A stretch of DNA of 64,000 nucleotides, taken from the NCBI RefSeq assembly GCF_032854445.1, contig NC_088301.1, positions 33,526,402 through 33,590,401 on the forward strand, read 5' to 3'. The stretch is from Liolophura sinensis. Taxonomy: Eukaryota > Mollusca > Polyplacophora > Chitonida > Chitonidae. Every line of letters starts with the position of its first letter. The first letter of the stretch is position 1. Positions 1 to 11,387 of the stretch are shown piece after piece. The position numbers and the translations under genes were made by a program. The notes under the pieces were generated by a model that saw only the letters and a program-made list of their open reading frames with translations, searched no databases and was not told where the DNA came from.

Positions 1-3000
1 GATCGTGTAAGCTAGAAATAAATCATATCTGGAGATACCTCGTCCTATAACATGCTGTCAAAGGCTACGCGGATATGTAGTGGGTAAAGACCTCTGCAAT
101 TAAACGAATGCACACCATCTGCGGCATACAGTAACAATATGTCAGCCCTATGTGAGAACAGTTCATTATATCGCACCTTTACACAAATTTATTTATTACA
201 CTCTACATGCATGTTGTTGGTATATCACGACTTGACTGACCATGGAAAAAGTATATATACTATTTATAGCGTCTCTATGCAATTTTTTAATCCCAACATG
301 TTGATTCATTTGTTTGAATAGTGTCTCCGGTCGTACACTAAAGAACGATTGCACTCAAACGACAGCTCTCAGTTTTGTTCCTGGGGTAAACCATTACCCC
401 TGTGGCCAGTATCTTATGAACTTCCGACGTTAGTTGAAGACAGTTATTGTGGTTTTCAGCGATTTAACATAATACTCTTACCGCCAGATGGCAAATGGAG
501 AGGATACCAATTGTAAACGTTGTAATAAGTACTGCTGCAATAAAATTAAATGGTGAAGATACATGTGCCGTTTAAGTACAAATTTGTCTAATTATTTCAC
601 GCAGGTTTAAATCGCCCTGGTCGGACAGAAAGCTAGGAATAATTTATTTTCACCATGGATAATTCCCCGTCTGAATCTTCTTGAACCTTTTTGTACTTAA
701 GAAACATTTAAATGCAAATATCACTAATGACACGATTGCGTTACGCTGTATCGTTAAGACATATACAGTGACAGCTATTACATCTTATGTTAGGAAGGGT
801 ACAGCATTGAAGTAACTACATCTATTTTTTCTTATAGGCGGACCTCGGCTGCTTGGGTGGATAATCATGAATTATCTCTGTTGAATGATCACTCAGTTTT
901 GTATATAGCGCCGTATCTCACAAATGCCTCAAAGACAAATTCTATGTATTTTATACATTAAACAAAGACCGAATTCATGTATCCCTACAGATTCAGACTG
1001 ATTCAGTGAACACATCCAATAAACAATGGTACTTACTCTGGAGCCCAAACATTTGGTAGGGCTGACCTAAACTATATAACTGTATTTAAAACAACCTATG
1101 TGTACATTTGCGTAACGTTTCACTTGAGACAGATTAACAAAGATATTCCGGTACGAAGTATTGGCATTGGACATACAGGACAGAAAGAGGAATTACGAAC
1201 TACATATAATTTACTGACACTAAATTATGTAAAGACTAATAAAAATGTATAGATTGTAATATGAATTCCAACCTGTTGACTAAGATTCTCTTGGAATTCA
1301 AATATACAAACCTGGAAATTCGGTTTTAGATCTTTAGGTTTCTAAAGCTTGTTCCCCAGTGAGCCGGTCTATAACTCTTCCACTTGTTTCCTCGGGTACA
1401 ATTTAGTTACTTCCACTCAGAAGTATAAAGCCCTACGCATACAGATCCTACAAACAATCCAATAAGCACTTCTGAAGCCACAAGAGCCGAAAAGGATCAG
1501 TCTTATATGTAATTTTCCAAACAAACCATGTGTCTACATGCAGGCCTTAAGCGCCTCGAGTTGATGATATCCAGATATGTTTGACTGGACGGGTCTTCTA
1601 TAAGGTTGTCCCTTCACGATCGTCGTCAAGCAATACAAGGGACAGAACACATTAAACTGCACCGTTGTTCGACTGGTGGCCAATCATTAAAATGACACAA
1701 GGCACCTCCCCTTCAAAGGGAAACTCCGCATATAAAGGAACCATGAACGAGTTGGTCACGCACCGATCGACTGTGTAACTACACACACCGTGTGTACCAC
1801 TATACTCAAGTAGCGGAGTAAGTTGACAGCGTCGACACGCCGCCAAAATACCTATGCAAATTTGGAGACAACAATGCATGTGTACCACGCATATGTATGC
1901 ATATACACACCGTAGTATATATATAAACCAAGCAATGGATAGCTGCATGAACCAACTTGAATAATTGATGTCACATTAAATTAGATTTGATTTGTTTCAC
2001 TAGGCCTATATAGGTCGTCACGACACGTCAACGAAAACATGTCTAGACATTCACAAGTATATATTATTTACTTTTGAATGTTCCATAAACGTATAGGTTA
2101 GTATAACAGTATATTTTACAACACATCCATACTTATGCCATTAAAGCCATGTATTAAAGAAGCCCCGTGCAAACTCTAACAGAGGAGTGAAAACATAATG
2201 AAAATAATTTCTGTTATATTGTCCAGTCTTGTATGCTGTACGCGTAGCTGTAAAGGCTGCTGGGTCTACTTCTGCTGGATCTACATTTCTTGACAGTTTA
2301 CATCACCACAATGTATTTCATGCACAAAATGGCTCTTTTTCCTTTTTGGATTATGAGTACGGGAACAGCGTCCCCTTCAGACTGTGTTAATTGGTTTGCC
2401 TAACGTGTTTTTTCATGTTGTTGAAAGATTAATTCGCTTGTGCTTCTCCGTTAGTCTGCAGAGGGTGGGGGTGGGTGTTGGGGTGGGAATGGATTGTCAG
2501 GGGAATGGTACTGATGTTTTAAATAGGTGTATATGGCGCTGAGATGTGAAATGCCCGGGATCTGCAGTTCTGTTGTAAAAAGAATATCTGTCTCTTTTTA
2601 TCCCCACACACGTGGAACAAAAACATTTAAAAACTAATCAATGGTCAAAAAATATGATCTGGTCTCCCAATGAAGCCATTGTCAGATAAACTATATGCAA
2701 TACAATGTTTTGCGTGCAGGCTTACAGCCTTTGTTATGAATTTTACTTACTGATTGCTACTATAAGTTTATATACCTAATCTGTAAATTTTAACCTCACA
2801 TAGTGTGTACAAAAAATGACGTTTTTCCAGAACAGGGCTGTTTGAAAGAGAGCTGAGCCATATCTCAAGATCCTGCTGGAACACGTTTTTTCTTCTTAGA
2901 ACTCATTTTCAGCACTCACTCGCAACACCATTTAACATAAGACTATATTCTAGGCGATGAGATTGAACGGCAACATTTCAGACTACTGTTTCTCAGTGAA

Positions 3001-3276
3001 TCAGTCAGCGCTATGTCACATGGCGTCAGACGTATCCCCTCTTTAGAAGTGCATTACAAAATCTTGATTGTACCAGCTACCGCATGATACAGTGGCGTAC
3101 AATACATCCACTGAGGAAAAAGCTCTGATCAAGTGAAACATAAGACACAAGACTTACCTGATCAACTGATATTTTTGCCATCTTTGAACTCTTGAGAAAT
3201 GTTGAGAAATGTTCACCCAGGTGAAAAGCCAGCTAAATGCATGGATGCCAGCCCCGTACAATCGTGCTATCGTTTC

Positions 3277-3418
3277 TGACAAACGAAGGAACAAAGCGAA
3301 GGTGCGATAGCGCGAAGCCATGGAATCGTTCCGTCACTTCGCAGTATTGTTATATCTCTTCGTTCCATCACTTTGCAGTGTTGTTCCATTGCTTTGCACC
3401 ATCGTCCCATCTGTCTTG
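3277..3418. repeat. Degenerate short-motif array in two orientations
   Basis: The left part repeats motifs such as GAAGGTGCGATAGCGCGAAG. The right part carries related motifs on the opposite strand (CACTTTGCAGTGTTGTTCCA and CATTGCTTTGCACCATCGTC). The copies are 10-14 bp and diverged, so the array can fold back on itself imperfectly. It looks like a decayed minisatellite or foldback element. No gene overlaps it. Confidence 0.4.
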
Positions 3419-4510
3419 CCAATAACCATTAAAAGCAACTTCCGATTGCCTGAGAACTAGCAAGCCCATATAACTTGTGTTAGCCCAACTCCCTCTTTCT
3501 GACTGAATAAAGTGATCCATGTAACTAGATAAAACAGTAGCTTCCAAAAGAAGCCCTCTTCTTTTTAACAGTTTCTTTCTCTTTATATACATTTATAATA
3601 TAGAAATTTTCCTATGTATCAACCGTGTTTCAACATTGCTGTATATGTCTGTGTATATTTGTCACTTTCGAAAAACGTGCTCTGTAACTGAAAATATGTG
3701 CACTGTAATTGCACGATATAGGTAAATATACTACCAATAAAATGAGAAATTGACTGCCTTAAACTGTAAATTTTTATATTATTAAACTCAAACACACAGT
3801 TCACGAGCCCTTGAAGTACCAAACATGCTCAGAAGATCTTGAAGTATGTCCCCGAGCCGACCTAACACCTGCACTCACAATCATATACATCTGTGTAAAA
3901 CGACTCCTTCGTTATAAAATTCTGAAATATTCGAGAGATACTGAGATTAACACCTGCATCGCCGTGCATATATGTGCGTATGTGGGTACATGGATTATTT
4001 GACGGAGGCCACTGTCCGCTGCCAGTCTGTTTTCTATGCAGTTAAATCATCTATGAAGTTAGGCATTTTCACTTAAGAGACATATTACCTTTTCTGAGCA
4101 TTTTGGCAGTGTACCATGCATGTCACGCTAAGAGTTCCAGTAACACGTCTTCGAAAGCATTGTGTGCGTCGTCATACCCAACAAAAGACTGAACGTGTAA
4201 GAATGCAGACTGAGTTAATTTTGTGTGAAATATTCGTCTTAGGAAATACCTATTAAGCAATATATACACCTGACATATCTGCATGACATGGCCTTTCAGG
4301 TGATGTGTATTTAAAATGTACGTATTGCTTACTGAAAATGTGATCTGCCCCTTTTAACAAGTAGTGTGTTGAAACTTGTATTACGTTTTCAAAGATATAG
4401 CTGGCAAGATTTTCTGTTGGAAAAACTTAATCAGCATATATACACTGAACTAGGTCACAAATCTATGAATCGGAACAGACATCCGTATACCAGCCGTAAA
4501 CCAAAATGGA

Positions 4511-4765
4511 TTTATTTATTTATTTATTTAATTGGTGTTTTACGCCGTACTCAAGAATATTTCACTTATACGACGGCGGTCAGCATTATGGTGGGTGAAA
4601 ACCGGGCAGCCCGGGGGAAACCCACGACCATCCGCAGGTTGCTGGCAGACCTTCCCACTTACGGCCGGAGAGGAAGCCAGCATGAGCTGGACTTGAACTC
4701 ACAGCGACCGCATTTGTGAGAGACTCCAGGGTCATTACGCTGTGCTAGCGCGCTAACCAACTGAG
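4511..4765 (-). mobile_element. tRNA-derived SINE, copy 1 (reverse orientation)
   Basis: Read on the minus strand, this has a tRNA-like head with an A-box-like segment (CTCAGTTGGTTAGCGCGCTA) and a B-box-like GAGTTCAAGTCC. A GC-rich central body follows (CTTCCTCTCCGGCCGTAAGT), then the conserved end GTATAAGTGAAATATTCTTG and an AATAAATAAATA-type tail. It is flanked by a perfect 11-bp direct repeat, ACCAAAATGGA, at 4500-4510 and 4766-4776, which is a target-site duplication and fixes the insertion boundaries. The outermost 5' bases of the consensus (GGGGCCTCCG, seen in the 9.7 kb copy) are missing here. Confidence 0.88.
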
Positions 4766-5312
4766 ACCAAAATGGACGTTCCTGTTCAATAATCACAATA
4801 CCAGTTCCCTGAACGTTTAAAACATACCACCATAGAATTAAGAAAGTGTATAAAGCACGAAAGTAGGTTCATATATATTCAACTTGGCGATCTAACTGAA
4901 CTTTGTATTGGGATTTATGCAGTTTTGGAACACAGTGAAGTTGTGCTATATCGGTTTGACGGAAAGGTACGAATACATTCTTCTGTTTGAGAAAGGACAG
5001 ATGTTTTTTTTTTAATGGTTCCTCCAGAGTATAGGTGCTTAAAGGATACGTTGATGCTGTGGTAGTTGTAGTGGTATTAAACCTCTATACACGAACCTGC
5101 TAGCAATATTATTCTCGCAGGCAAATATAATATTATTAAGAGCTTTAATTGTCTGCAGGAACTATATAGGGTATTTTGTTAACTTGTTAACTTAACTTCG
5201 AGTTGACTATTGTTGAGTCAATAAAAGTTGAGTGATGTTGGACAGTCTGGACGGGGCTTTATGAAAAACAAGCTGCAACAGTGACCACCAGAATATCGAA
5301 GTTCTTCACGAA

Positions 5313-5489
5313 ATGGTTTGCTGTCCTGCATATGTATGTAAAACAGGTCGTCGAACAACCAAAAGAAAAAGAGTCAACTTTTTCAAGTTTCCATCTGACC
5401 GTCAGGAAGACGTGGATTTACAGTACAAGACGGAAGGATTTGTTACCCCCCCCCCCCTAAAAAAAACCAAAAAAAACGCCATGCTTTAG
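5313..5489 (+). pseudogene. THAP-type zinc finger N-terminal relic or lone exon
   Basis: A 58-codon frame opens at ATG 5313. The first 30 residues follow the start of THAP DNA-binding domains: Met-Val, then C-x-A-Y-x-C-K, a basic stretch, and F-F-K-F-P at residues 24-28. In the family this is the first half of a C2CH zinc finger; the later Trp and the C-x2-H pair complete it. Here the frame runs into a C12 tract and A-rich homopolymers and stops without the Trp or the second zinc pair. A C-S-Q-H-F string occurs on the same strand near 6.27 kb, but I cannot connect it by good splice sites. This is most likely a fragment of a THAP gene or a THAP-carrying transposon. Confidence 0.5.
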
Positions 5490-7084
5490 GCATTTTACAA
5501 CTGAAAACTACGAGAGCAATACAGCTAAACTGGAAAGATTTGGCTAATATTGAGGTCATAGTCGACTAAACACCAACTGAACTGAAAACTGATAGCAAAT
5601 CTGTGTACGTTCATATCGATATTATACACGACTACATATGGGCATAATTAAGCCATATTCGGAATGCCAACAGTCGTCATCACATATATGAATGAATTTA
5701 GACTACTCCGGGAATAATATTTATTGTGAGGTGAACAGACGGGTGGAATAGTAAATAAATATTAAAGTTTAAGATAAACTTACGAAATGTACAGTGCAAC
5801 GCGGGGTAGTTGTACCTTATGCCATTGCCGGTGCAGCTGGAAATGCCTAGACAAAGGTCAAATTCAACCTCTGAAAATTCGGACTCTGAAGTCAGCATGG
5901 CCAGAGATGTCAGTGTCATAAATCGGAACTTCAACGTTGTCCACTATGCGCTCAAACTGATATGTCAGTATACTTGCTTCTCTATGTTGCTAGAATCCAT
6001 GTCGAAAATTCCCAGGTTGTATTGCCCAGCCCTCACTGCGTTGGCCAGCTATGACGTCACCCGCTGAGCCTGCTGCGAGTCGGCTATACAGCGGTAAATC
6101 TATTGTCTTTTAAGTAATTATTACGTTTCTTTATAATTAGGACCAGTATCAAAAATTGGATTTTAATCCTTCCCGGTTATCAAAATATAATATTATCAGG
6201 AGCGGGAACAACAACGTAATAAAAATAAGGATTCATCAGATTTTCAAAAAGTGTTCTCAGCATTTTCCGAATAGTACCAGCAACGTATCAAAATCACTCA
6301 TGTTGTCTGATTTTGAGGCGGGCATTTGGCAACGATTTGTGGATGACTTTCCTCTACAGGATTGTTCGTTTCACTGAACGCCGAACATTTTTTTCGGTTG
6401 TCTATCCAACCGTAAATGTATCCCTACCATTCCATATCACAATAGGCCTAGCTACAGATCACCGTCTCAAGATTTTACTAACCCAGATTAGGGGAAGTAG
6501 GTCTAAATATGTCAAGAAACCCACGCAAGCAAGGCGGACTTGTGCATCGAGCTTTACTAACCACGGACTTCCTAATAAACACAGATCACCCAGGAAAACT
6601 CTACTGCATATACGATATGATTATATATGTTGGACGATTTGATCAATTTTGTTGGACGACTTGTCGTGGACAGTTAAGCTAACTGGTGCAATTTGTACTA
6701 ATTTGATAGTAAATGTTTTAAACGATTTTAATGGTTTTATACACATTATTCCAGTTTACAAAAGGAATTGCAACGTTTTAACGTTTTCAACACGCACTAC
6801 TTTCGATATGCTATGTTTGTATGTATGCTTAGGGTTTTGAAGCCGTACTTAAGCGTCCCCGATGCCTGGGGCCGATTCTACAAAATATTAAATCTTTCCA
6901 CAACGCTCAGTTTTTGGTGCTAAAAGATGAAATTTGGATACATGTGGCTTAAGACAACGCGGATGAGGTGCACAAAATTTTACGTTATAAAACCAAAAAA
7001 TAAGCTTTAAGATCGTATTTTAAATTTTGAATTAAGTCAGAGATGTCTTTGTGGAATGGGTCCCCGGTCCCTTAGTATAGTTTT

Positions 7085-7600
7085 AATATGATTGTTTGTT
7101 AAATGTGACGACAAGCATTTTGAGCAATTCCAGCTAGACCACTGACGTCTAATAAAATGCAATTAACATCACTGCATGTTTTTTTCTTCTTCACCTTTCT
7201 GCTTAAGCCATGGTGCTAAGGGTGTCTAAATTGCTATTATTTATGCATTTATATGCACAATAAAAACCTAACTGAGGTAAGTCGACAAGAGGCCGTATCT
7301 CACCGGTTACATGTGACCATTTGCCAGCTATCATATTGTCGTCGCTGGTCTGGTTACTTTCTCTGCTGTACGTCTTTAATTATATTGCATTCCTACATAA
7401 ACCTGGATTCTGCTGGTGAACTAAATACCCCAAAGGCCTGGTTCCTTTGCATTTATCTAATGTGATTGTGTGTTAAATGTGATGACACATGAGGTAAATT
7501 GACAAGAGGCCCTATTTCAACGATAACGTGTGACCATTTGCCAGCTCACGGCATTTCCCTGGTTTTACTCTCTGCACTATACGTCTTTAATTATATTAAC
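7085..7600. repeat. Diverged tandem duplication, period about 217 bp
   Basis: Segments starting at 7274 and 7491 (GAGGTAAGTCGACAAGAGGC and GAGGTAAATTGACAAGAGGC) stay alignable for about 110 bp. Both contain GTGACCATTTGCCAGCT and end in TACGTCTTTAATTATATT. A shorter third piece (GATTGTTTGTTAAATGTGA) lies near 7090. No coding potential was seen. Confidence 0.65.
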
Positions 7601-8619
7601 AATGTTTCAGTCCTATGACGACGCGGTGTCGTTAGGTATGTGTACGTATACTGTGTCTTCTTGTGGCAGGGCGAGTCGTCAGTGCTGCCGCTATTGAAGT
7701 GCGGTTTTCTTGCTAACTCACCCAAAGTTGCTGCAGAATCCTGCGCAACGTGTATGCATTGTGACACGGGTAGCCCTTCTCAGTTTCCTGTTCATAAATG
7801 TGTTGTTCAAAACGTATCAGCTTAACACTTAAACTAGCCACAAAATCCAATTTATTGTATCAGTATCTGTCTATCCAATATAAGAAACCACTTCAACAAT
7901 CGAGAGATAATAGGTTTGTTGACCTTACAGCCAATTATCACGTGACGCTTTCACCGCTTGAGATTGGCCAAGTTCATAAGGGTTTCTACAACACGGCTAC
8001 TCGGAGTAAATTGTCCGTCAGTGCCATATGCTCAATGTTGAACTTCACCTTCTCGTCATTCAAAAATTTACAGAATTTTTTACATATTTTTCTGTGATGT
8101 CCTATATCATTTTTTTCTATGTGTATATATGTGCATACTTCATGTTTACTTAAGGAAATGTGTGTGTCTTTCTGATTATGTATATATGTCTGTCCTTTGG
8201 TTTTCTCCACAAGTATCCATACGGATTGACTACATACTTGTTTGGTGTGTTGTCGTGGATCCAAGGCAGTGCACTATCGAAAAATTGCGTAAGCAAAATA
8301 GGCAATGATGACGCCATATATCATTGCCACGGGGAGTGCCTTGGGACTTGTATACAAATGTTGCATCCATCAGATCTGTGACAGTAAAACAGTTTCTGGA
8401 ATACATGTATATTTCATGAGGAGAAAATCTTTTACACGGACGTTGCATACACTATCACACATTTATTTATTTAGTTAGTTAGTTATTTTGATTGTTAATG
8501 GATGCCAAAAGCAATTATTTTTGGCTGCATGGCGTCACCCGCACTTTCACAAAACTTCGCAAATTAGTTTTTCGTAATTTTTATTGTAAATGACGTCGCC
8601 TTATATACTGTGATACGAA

Positions 8620-8753
8620 ACCGCGGACGGGACATAGTTTGGTAATTCTCTTAATACGGGGGAAAGTATTAAGCTTACTTTCCCCCGTGAAAAACTTTAG
8701 CTAATAAATTCTTTTGGCTGTTGCAAAACAAAAGTATATGTCCCTTTCGCGGT
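8620..8753. repeat. Nested inverted repeat with perfect 13-bp hairpin
   Basis: The inner arms ACGGGGGAAAGTA (8656-8668) and TACTTTCCCCCGT (8676-8688) are perfectly complementary around a 7-base loop. Outer arms at 8620-8642 and 8729-8753 pair imperfectly (ACCGCGGACGGGACATA against the complement of TATGTCCCTTTCGCGGT). The shape suits a foldback or MITE-like insertion. No transposase frame or target duplication was identified. Confidence 0.6.
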
Positions 8754-9721
8754 GACGCACCATAATCTAGACAACATCTTTTACAAAAAAAAAGTTACGA
8801 GAAACGTAGCTTTTTTCAATGGAGCTAATTGAAATAATATTTTTAAAATGCAGTTTAGCCATTAACATAGCATAAATATTGTTTCTATGGAACATTTGAT
8901 GTCAAAATAAAGACTTTAGGGTTCTCCTTTAAAAGAAAACTTGTAACATAAATTTTAGATTTTCAAGGGAAATAACTCTCAACAACCAATGTGCTCCAAA
9001 CCCCGAAATCGTTACCTTCCTTGTACTGGTAGTTTTACGCTGTCTTTTCTATGGAGCTATTACATGCCCTGTCACAGGTATTCAAACGACGTGTCGGAAA
9101 TAAACAAAGAAAACCCTTGTCCACTGGTATGGCAATATTTTGGAATCAAAATTATGGAATTTTATGGAGAAAATTACAACTTAATATAGTAGTCTTCAAT
9201 AAATGTTGTTCTTTATCTGTAAACTATTCAATATTGATTAGGTCGCTAATTTGACGGCTTCTTGAAAAAACATTCGCTGTTATTCTTTGAATTGTGACTC
9301 CTCCTTCCCACCTCCATGTACCCTTCGAACTGATCAATATTCATATGGCCCGGCAATGACCAACTGTTCATTCAAATTTCTCTAATTACTTAGGCCTATA
9401 GCTTACAGTCGTGCTGATTGATTTCTCTTCATCTGATTTTGATAAAGTGGCTATAGGTGCATTGGTTTCGCGAACCTATTAGATAACCGGATTATGTTTT
9501 GATGTTTAACAGAAAACTTGTTCAATATCTGTTTTGGGGTTTTTTTTTGACGATGTTACTCCTATCATGTTCACTAAACCTATACGAAGGAAATGAAGCC
9601 ATGTACGTCTTTGTTGTATAATTTGTGTTTTATTCAGGATAATGAAATGATGGAGGATACGTGAATCTTTGAAGTTATAAATATCAGATGCACTATCATT
9701 GTCAACGCCTAAAACGTCTCA

Positions 9722-9986
9722 GGGGCCTCCGTGGCTCAGTCGGTTAACGCGCTAGCGCAGCGTAATGGCCCAGGAGCCTCTCACCAATGCGGTCGCTGTG
9801 AGTTCAAGTCCAGCTCATTCTGGCTTCCTCTCCGGCCGTAAGTGGGAAGGTCTGTCAGCAACCTGCGGATGGTCGTGGGTTTCCCCCGGGCTGTGCCCGG
9901 TTTCCACCCACCATAATGCTGACCGCCGTCGTATAAGTGAAATATTCTTGAGTAAGGCGTAAAACACCAATCAATAAATAAATAAA
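9722..9986 (+). mobile_element. tRNA-derived SINE, copy 2 (full length)
   Basis: This is the most complete copy in the window. The head GGGGCCTCCGTGGCTCAGTC contains the A box and GTGAGTTCAAGTCC carries the B box, both as in Pol III promoters. The body includes GGCTTCCTCTCCGGCCGTAA and GGTCGTGGGTTTCCCCCGGG. The 3' part reads GTATAAGTGAAATATTCTTG, then GGCGTAAAACACCAATCAAT and an (AATA)n tail. A perfect 12-bp target-site duplication, TAAAACGTCTCA, sits at 9710-9721 and 9987-9998. The intact duplication suggests a fairly recent insertion, mobilised by a LINE reverse transcriptase in trans. Confidence 0.92.
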
Positions 9987-10744
9987 TAAAACGTCTCATC
10001 AAATAAAGCATCGTACGTGGCTTCAATTTCATGAAATCACATACAGATTATTAAAGCTTCACGAATAATATATGTCAGGGATTGGATGGGTGAGCGCATG
10101 TTCACCTATAGGCCAATACACATACTTGCAAGAACGTCACACGTTATGCTTCAAGACGTCTACATGGTCTAGAAGTATATATTTATTATCAATTTAAGGC
10201 TGCCATGGAAGATACAAATACCAACGATAGACCAACACCATATGTCAATTGCAGTATCATCAACAAGGCCTACAGATATCCAACCACCAAAAATTAGTCA
10301 ACACATTTGAGGGCAATGCTTATATATACTTGTAGATAGGCCTACATATATTGTATGCCTATCGTTGTTGTTACAGAATCATGAGGTTAAAACACACACT
10401 CCATCGACACTTTGCGTCCAGGGCCTACATACAGTATTCACCTGAGAATTTTTGTGGATTTATTTTTCTATGCCATATCCTTGTTCTAATGTATCAATAT
10501 TTACATGCAGGCTTAGGCATATAATGAAGCCATACATGCATAATTGTTATCAGAGGGTTACTTGTAACTCTATTCGTCATTAATTACTCAACAAGCATAT
10601 CAGAATAGAAAGACACAACGAATAACACAGCAATAAACTGATAAACTGGTGTAAAGCATTGTGGAATTGTCGGACTCATTGATAAATGGGCTGTGGGTAT
10701 TCAGTGCGTGCACTCTCCATGCAGCGTCTAACAAAGTGTTGTTT

Positions 10745-11018
10745 CACCAGCTGCGCGGAGAGCATTATTTATTTTGATGGCTCCGATACAGCGCCCCCTG
10801 GATGAAAGGTCAGGAGTGACAAGAAGAAAGAGAGGATTGTCTCAGAAATGCTTCCGTTCTTAAAATCCCACAGTCCAGGAATTTTGTGACTACCGTGCGC
10901 GATGTAACTCAAGAGAGAGAAGTGCCCGTTGACCTAGGAATGTGGTGCCCAGGGGCAAAGGGTGATTTGTGAACTTCGCCGAAAACTTACGCGAATTTTT
11001 GTTCGTTCCATTTTCAAG
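10745..11018 (+). promoter_or_regulatory. CACHD1: CACHD1 upstream region: CTCF-like site and short uORF
   Basis: The region just before the chosen start codon is richer in GC than its surroundings. The minus strand at 10788-10804 reads CCAGGGGGCGCTGTA, close to the core CTCF motif. An upstream ATG at 10940 opens a 10-codon frame ending at TGA 10972, 46 bases before the main ATG, and could damp translation if it is in the transcript. No convincing TATA box or initiator could be placed, so the transcription start is unknown. Confidence 0.4.
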
Positions 11019-11387
11019 ATGGCGGTGTGCCGTCTTATCCAGGGCACTGCTAAAGTGTCAAGCACATGTGGCTGTTGTCGAACTTGGCTCGTGGGCCTCA
11101 CAATTCTTATGTTTTGTTTGGAGATGTCCTTGGGAGAGTCAAAAGATGATACCAAAGATGCCAGTAGATACTCATTAGAACCAGGCGCAAAGAAGCCTGG
11201 TAAACAAAACGACAGTCCGTACGGTGTCTTTACTCAGATAGCAGACGGATTTTATCTTACAGATGGACGCCAAGACAAAGTGAATCCACAGGCATTCGGT
11301 GGAATTATTATGTCAGAGGAAGCAAGGAGGGTTGCTACGAGGCTAAGATACCTGAGCAATGAAGAGATTGGTGTCTTAGAAATGCAG
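11019..11387 (+). CDS. CACHD1: CACHD1 exon 1 (signal peptide and N-terminus)
   Basis: Encodes residues 1-123 and ends in phase 0 at CAG|GTTTGT. A hydrophobic run ([14 protein letters not shown], residues 23-36) forms the signal peptide core. The last part, [14 protein letters not shown], matches the alpha2delta-like N-terminal region of vertebrate CACHD1. Between them lies a hydrophilic stretch of about 50 residues longer than in vertebrates. The frame is open upstream of the ATG back to 10962, but only through a GTG. Confidence 0.88.

Larger units (their letters stand above)
1..10744. other. Left intergenic region, no intact gene seen
   Basis: No phase-consistent exon chain or recognisable protein domain was found on either strand, apart from a THAP-like relic near 5.3 kb. 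Open frames here are short (under about 120 codons) and have no family resemblance. The interval is AT-rich, with scattered repeats that are listed separately: a motif array near 3.3 kb, SINE copies at 4.5 and 9.7 kb, a tandem duplication at 7.1-7.6 kb and a hairpin element at 8.6 kb. The stretches 1-3276, 3419-4499, 4777-5312, 5490-7084, 7601-8619 and 9999-10744 hold nothing else I can support. A distal promoter or enhancer of CACHD1 could lie in the last few kilobases but cannot be identified by eye. Confidence 0.6.

Noticed and set aside
1652-1948. 98-codon minus-strand frame
   Set aside because: No domain and no exon context. Its internal hydrophobic run (I-Y-I-L-R-C-V-Y-A-Y-I-C-V-V) comes from TA-rich DNA.
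6156-6377. Second THAP exon containing C-S-Q-H-F
   Set aside because: Lacks the expected Trp and flanking pattern, and no good splice pair links it to 5313-5489. Mentioned only as a possibility.
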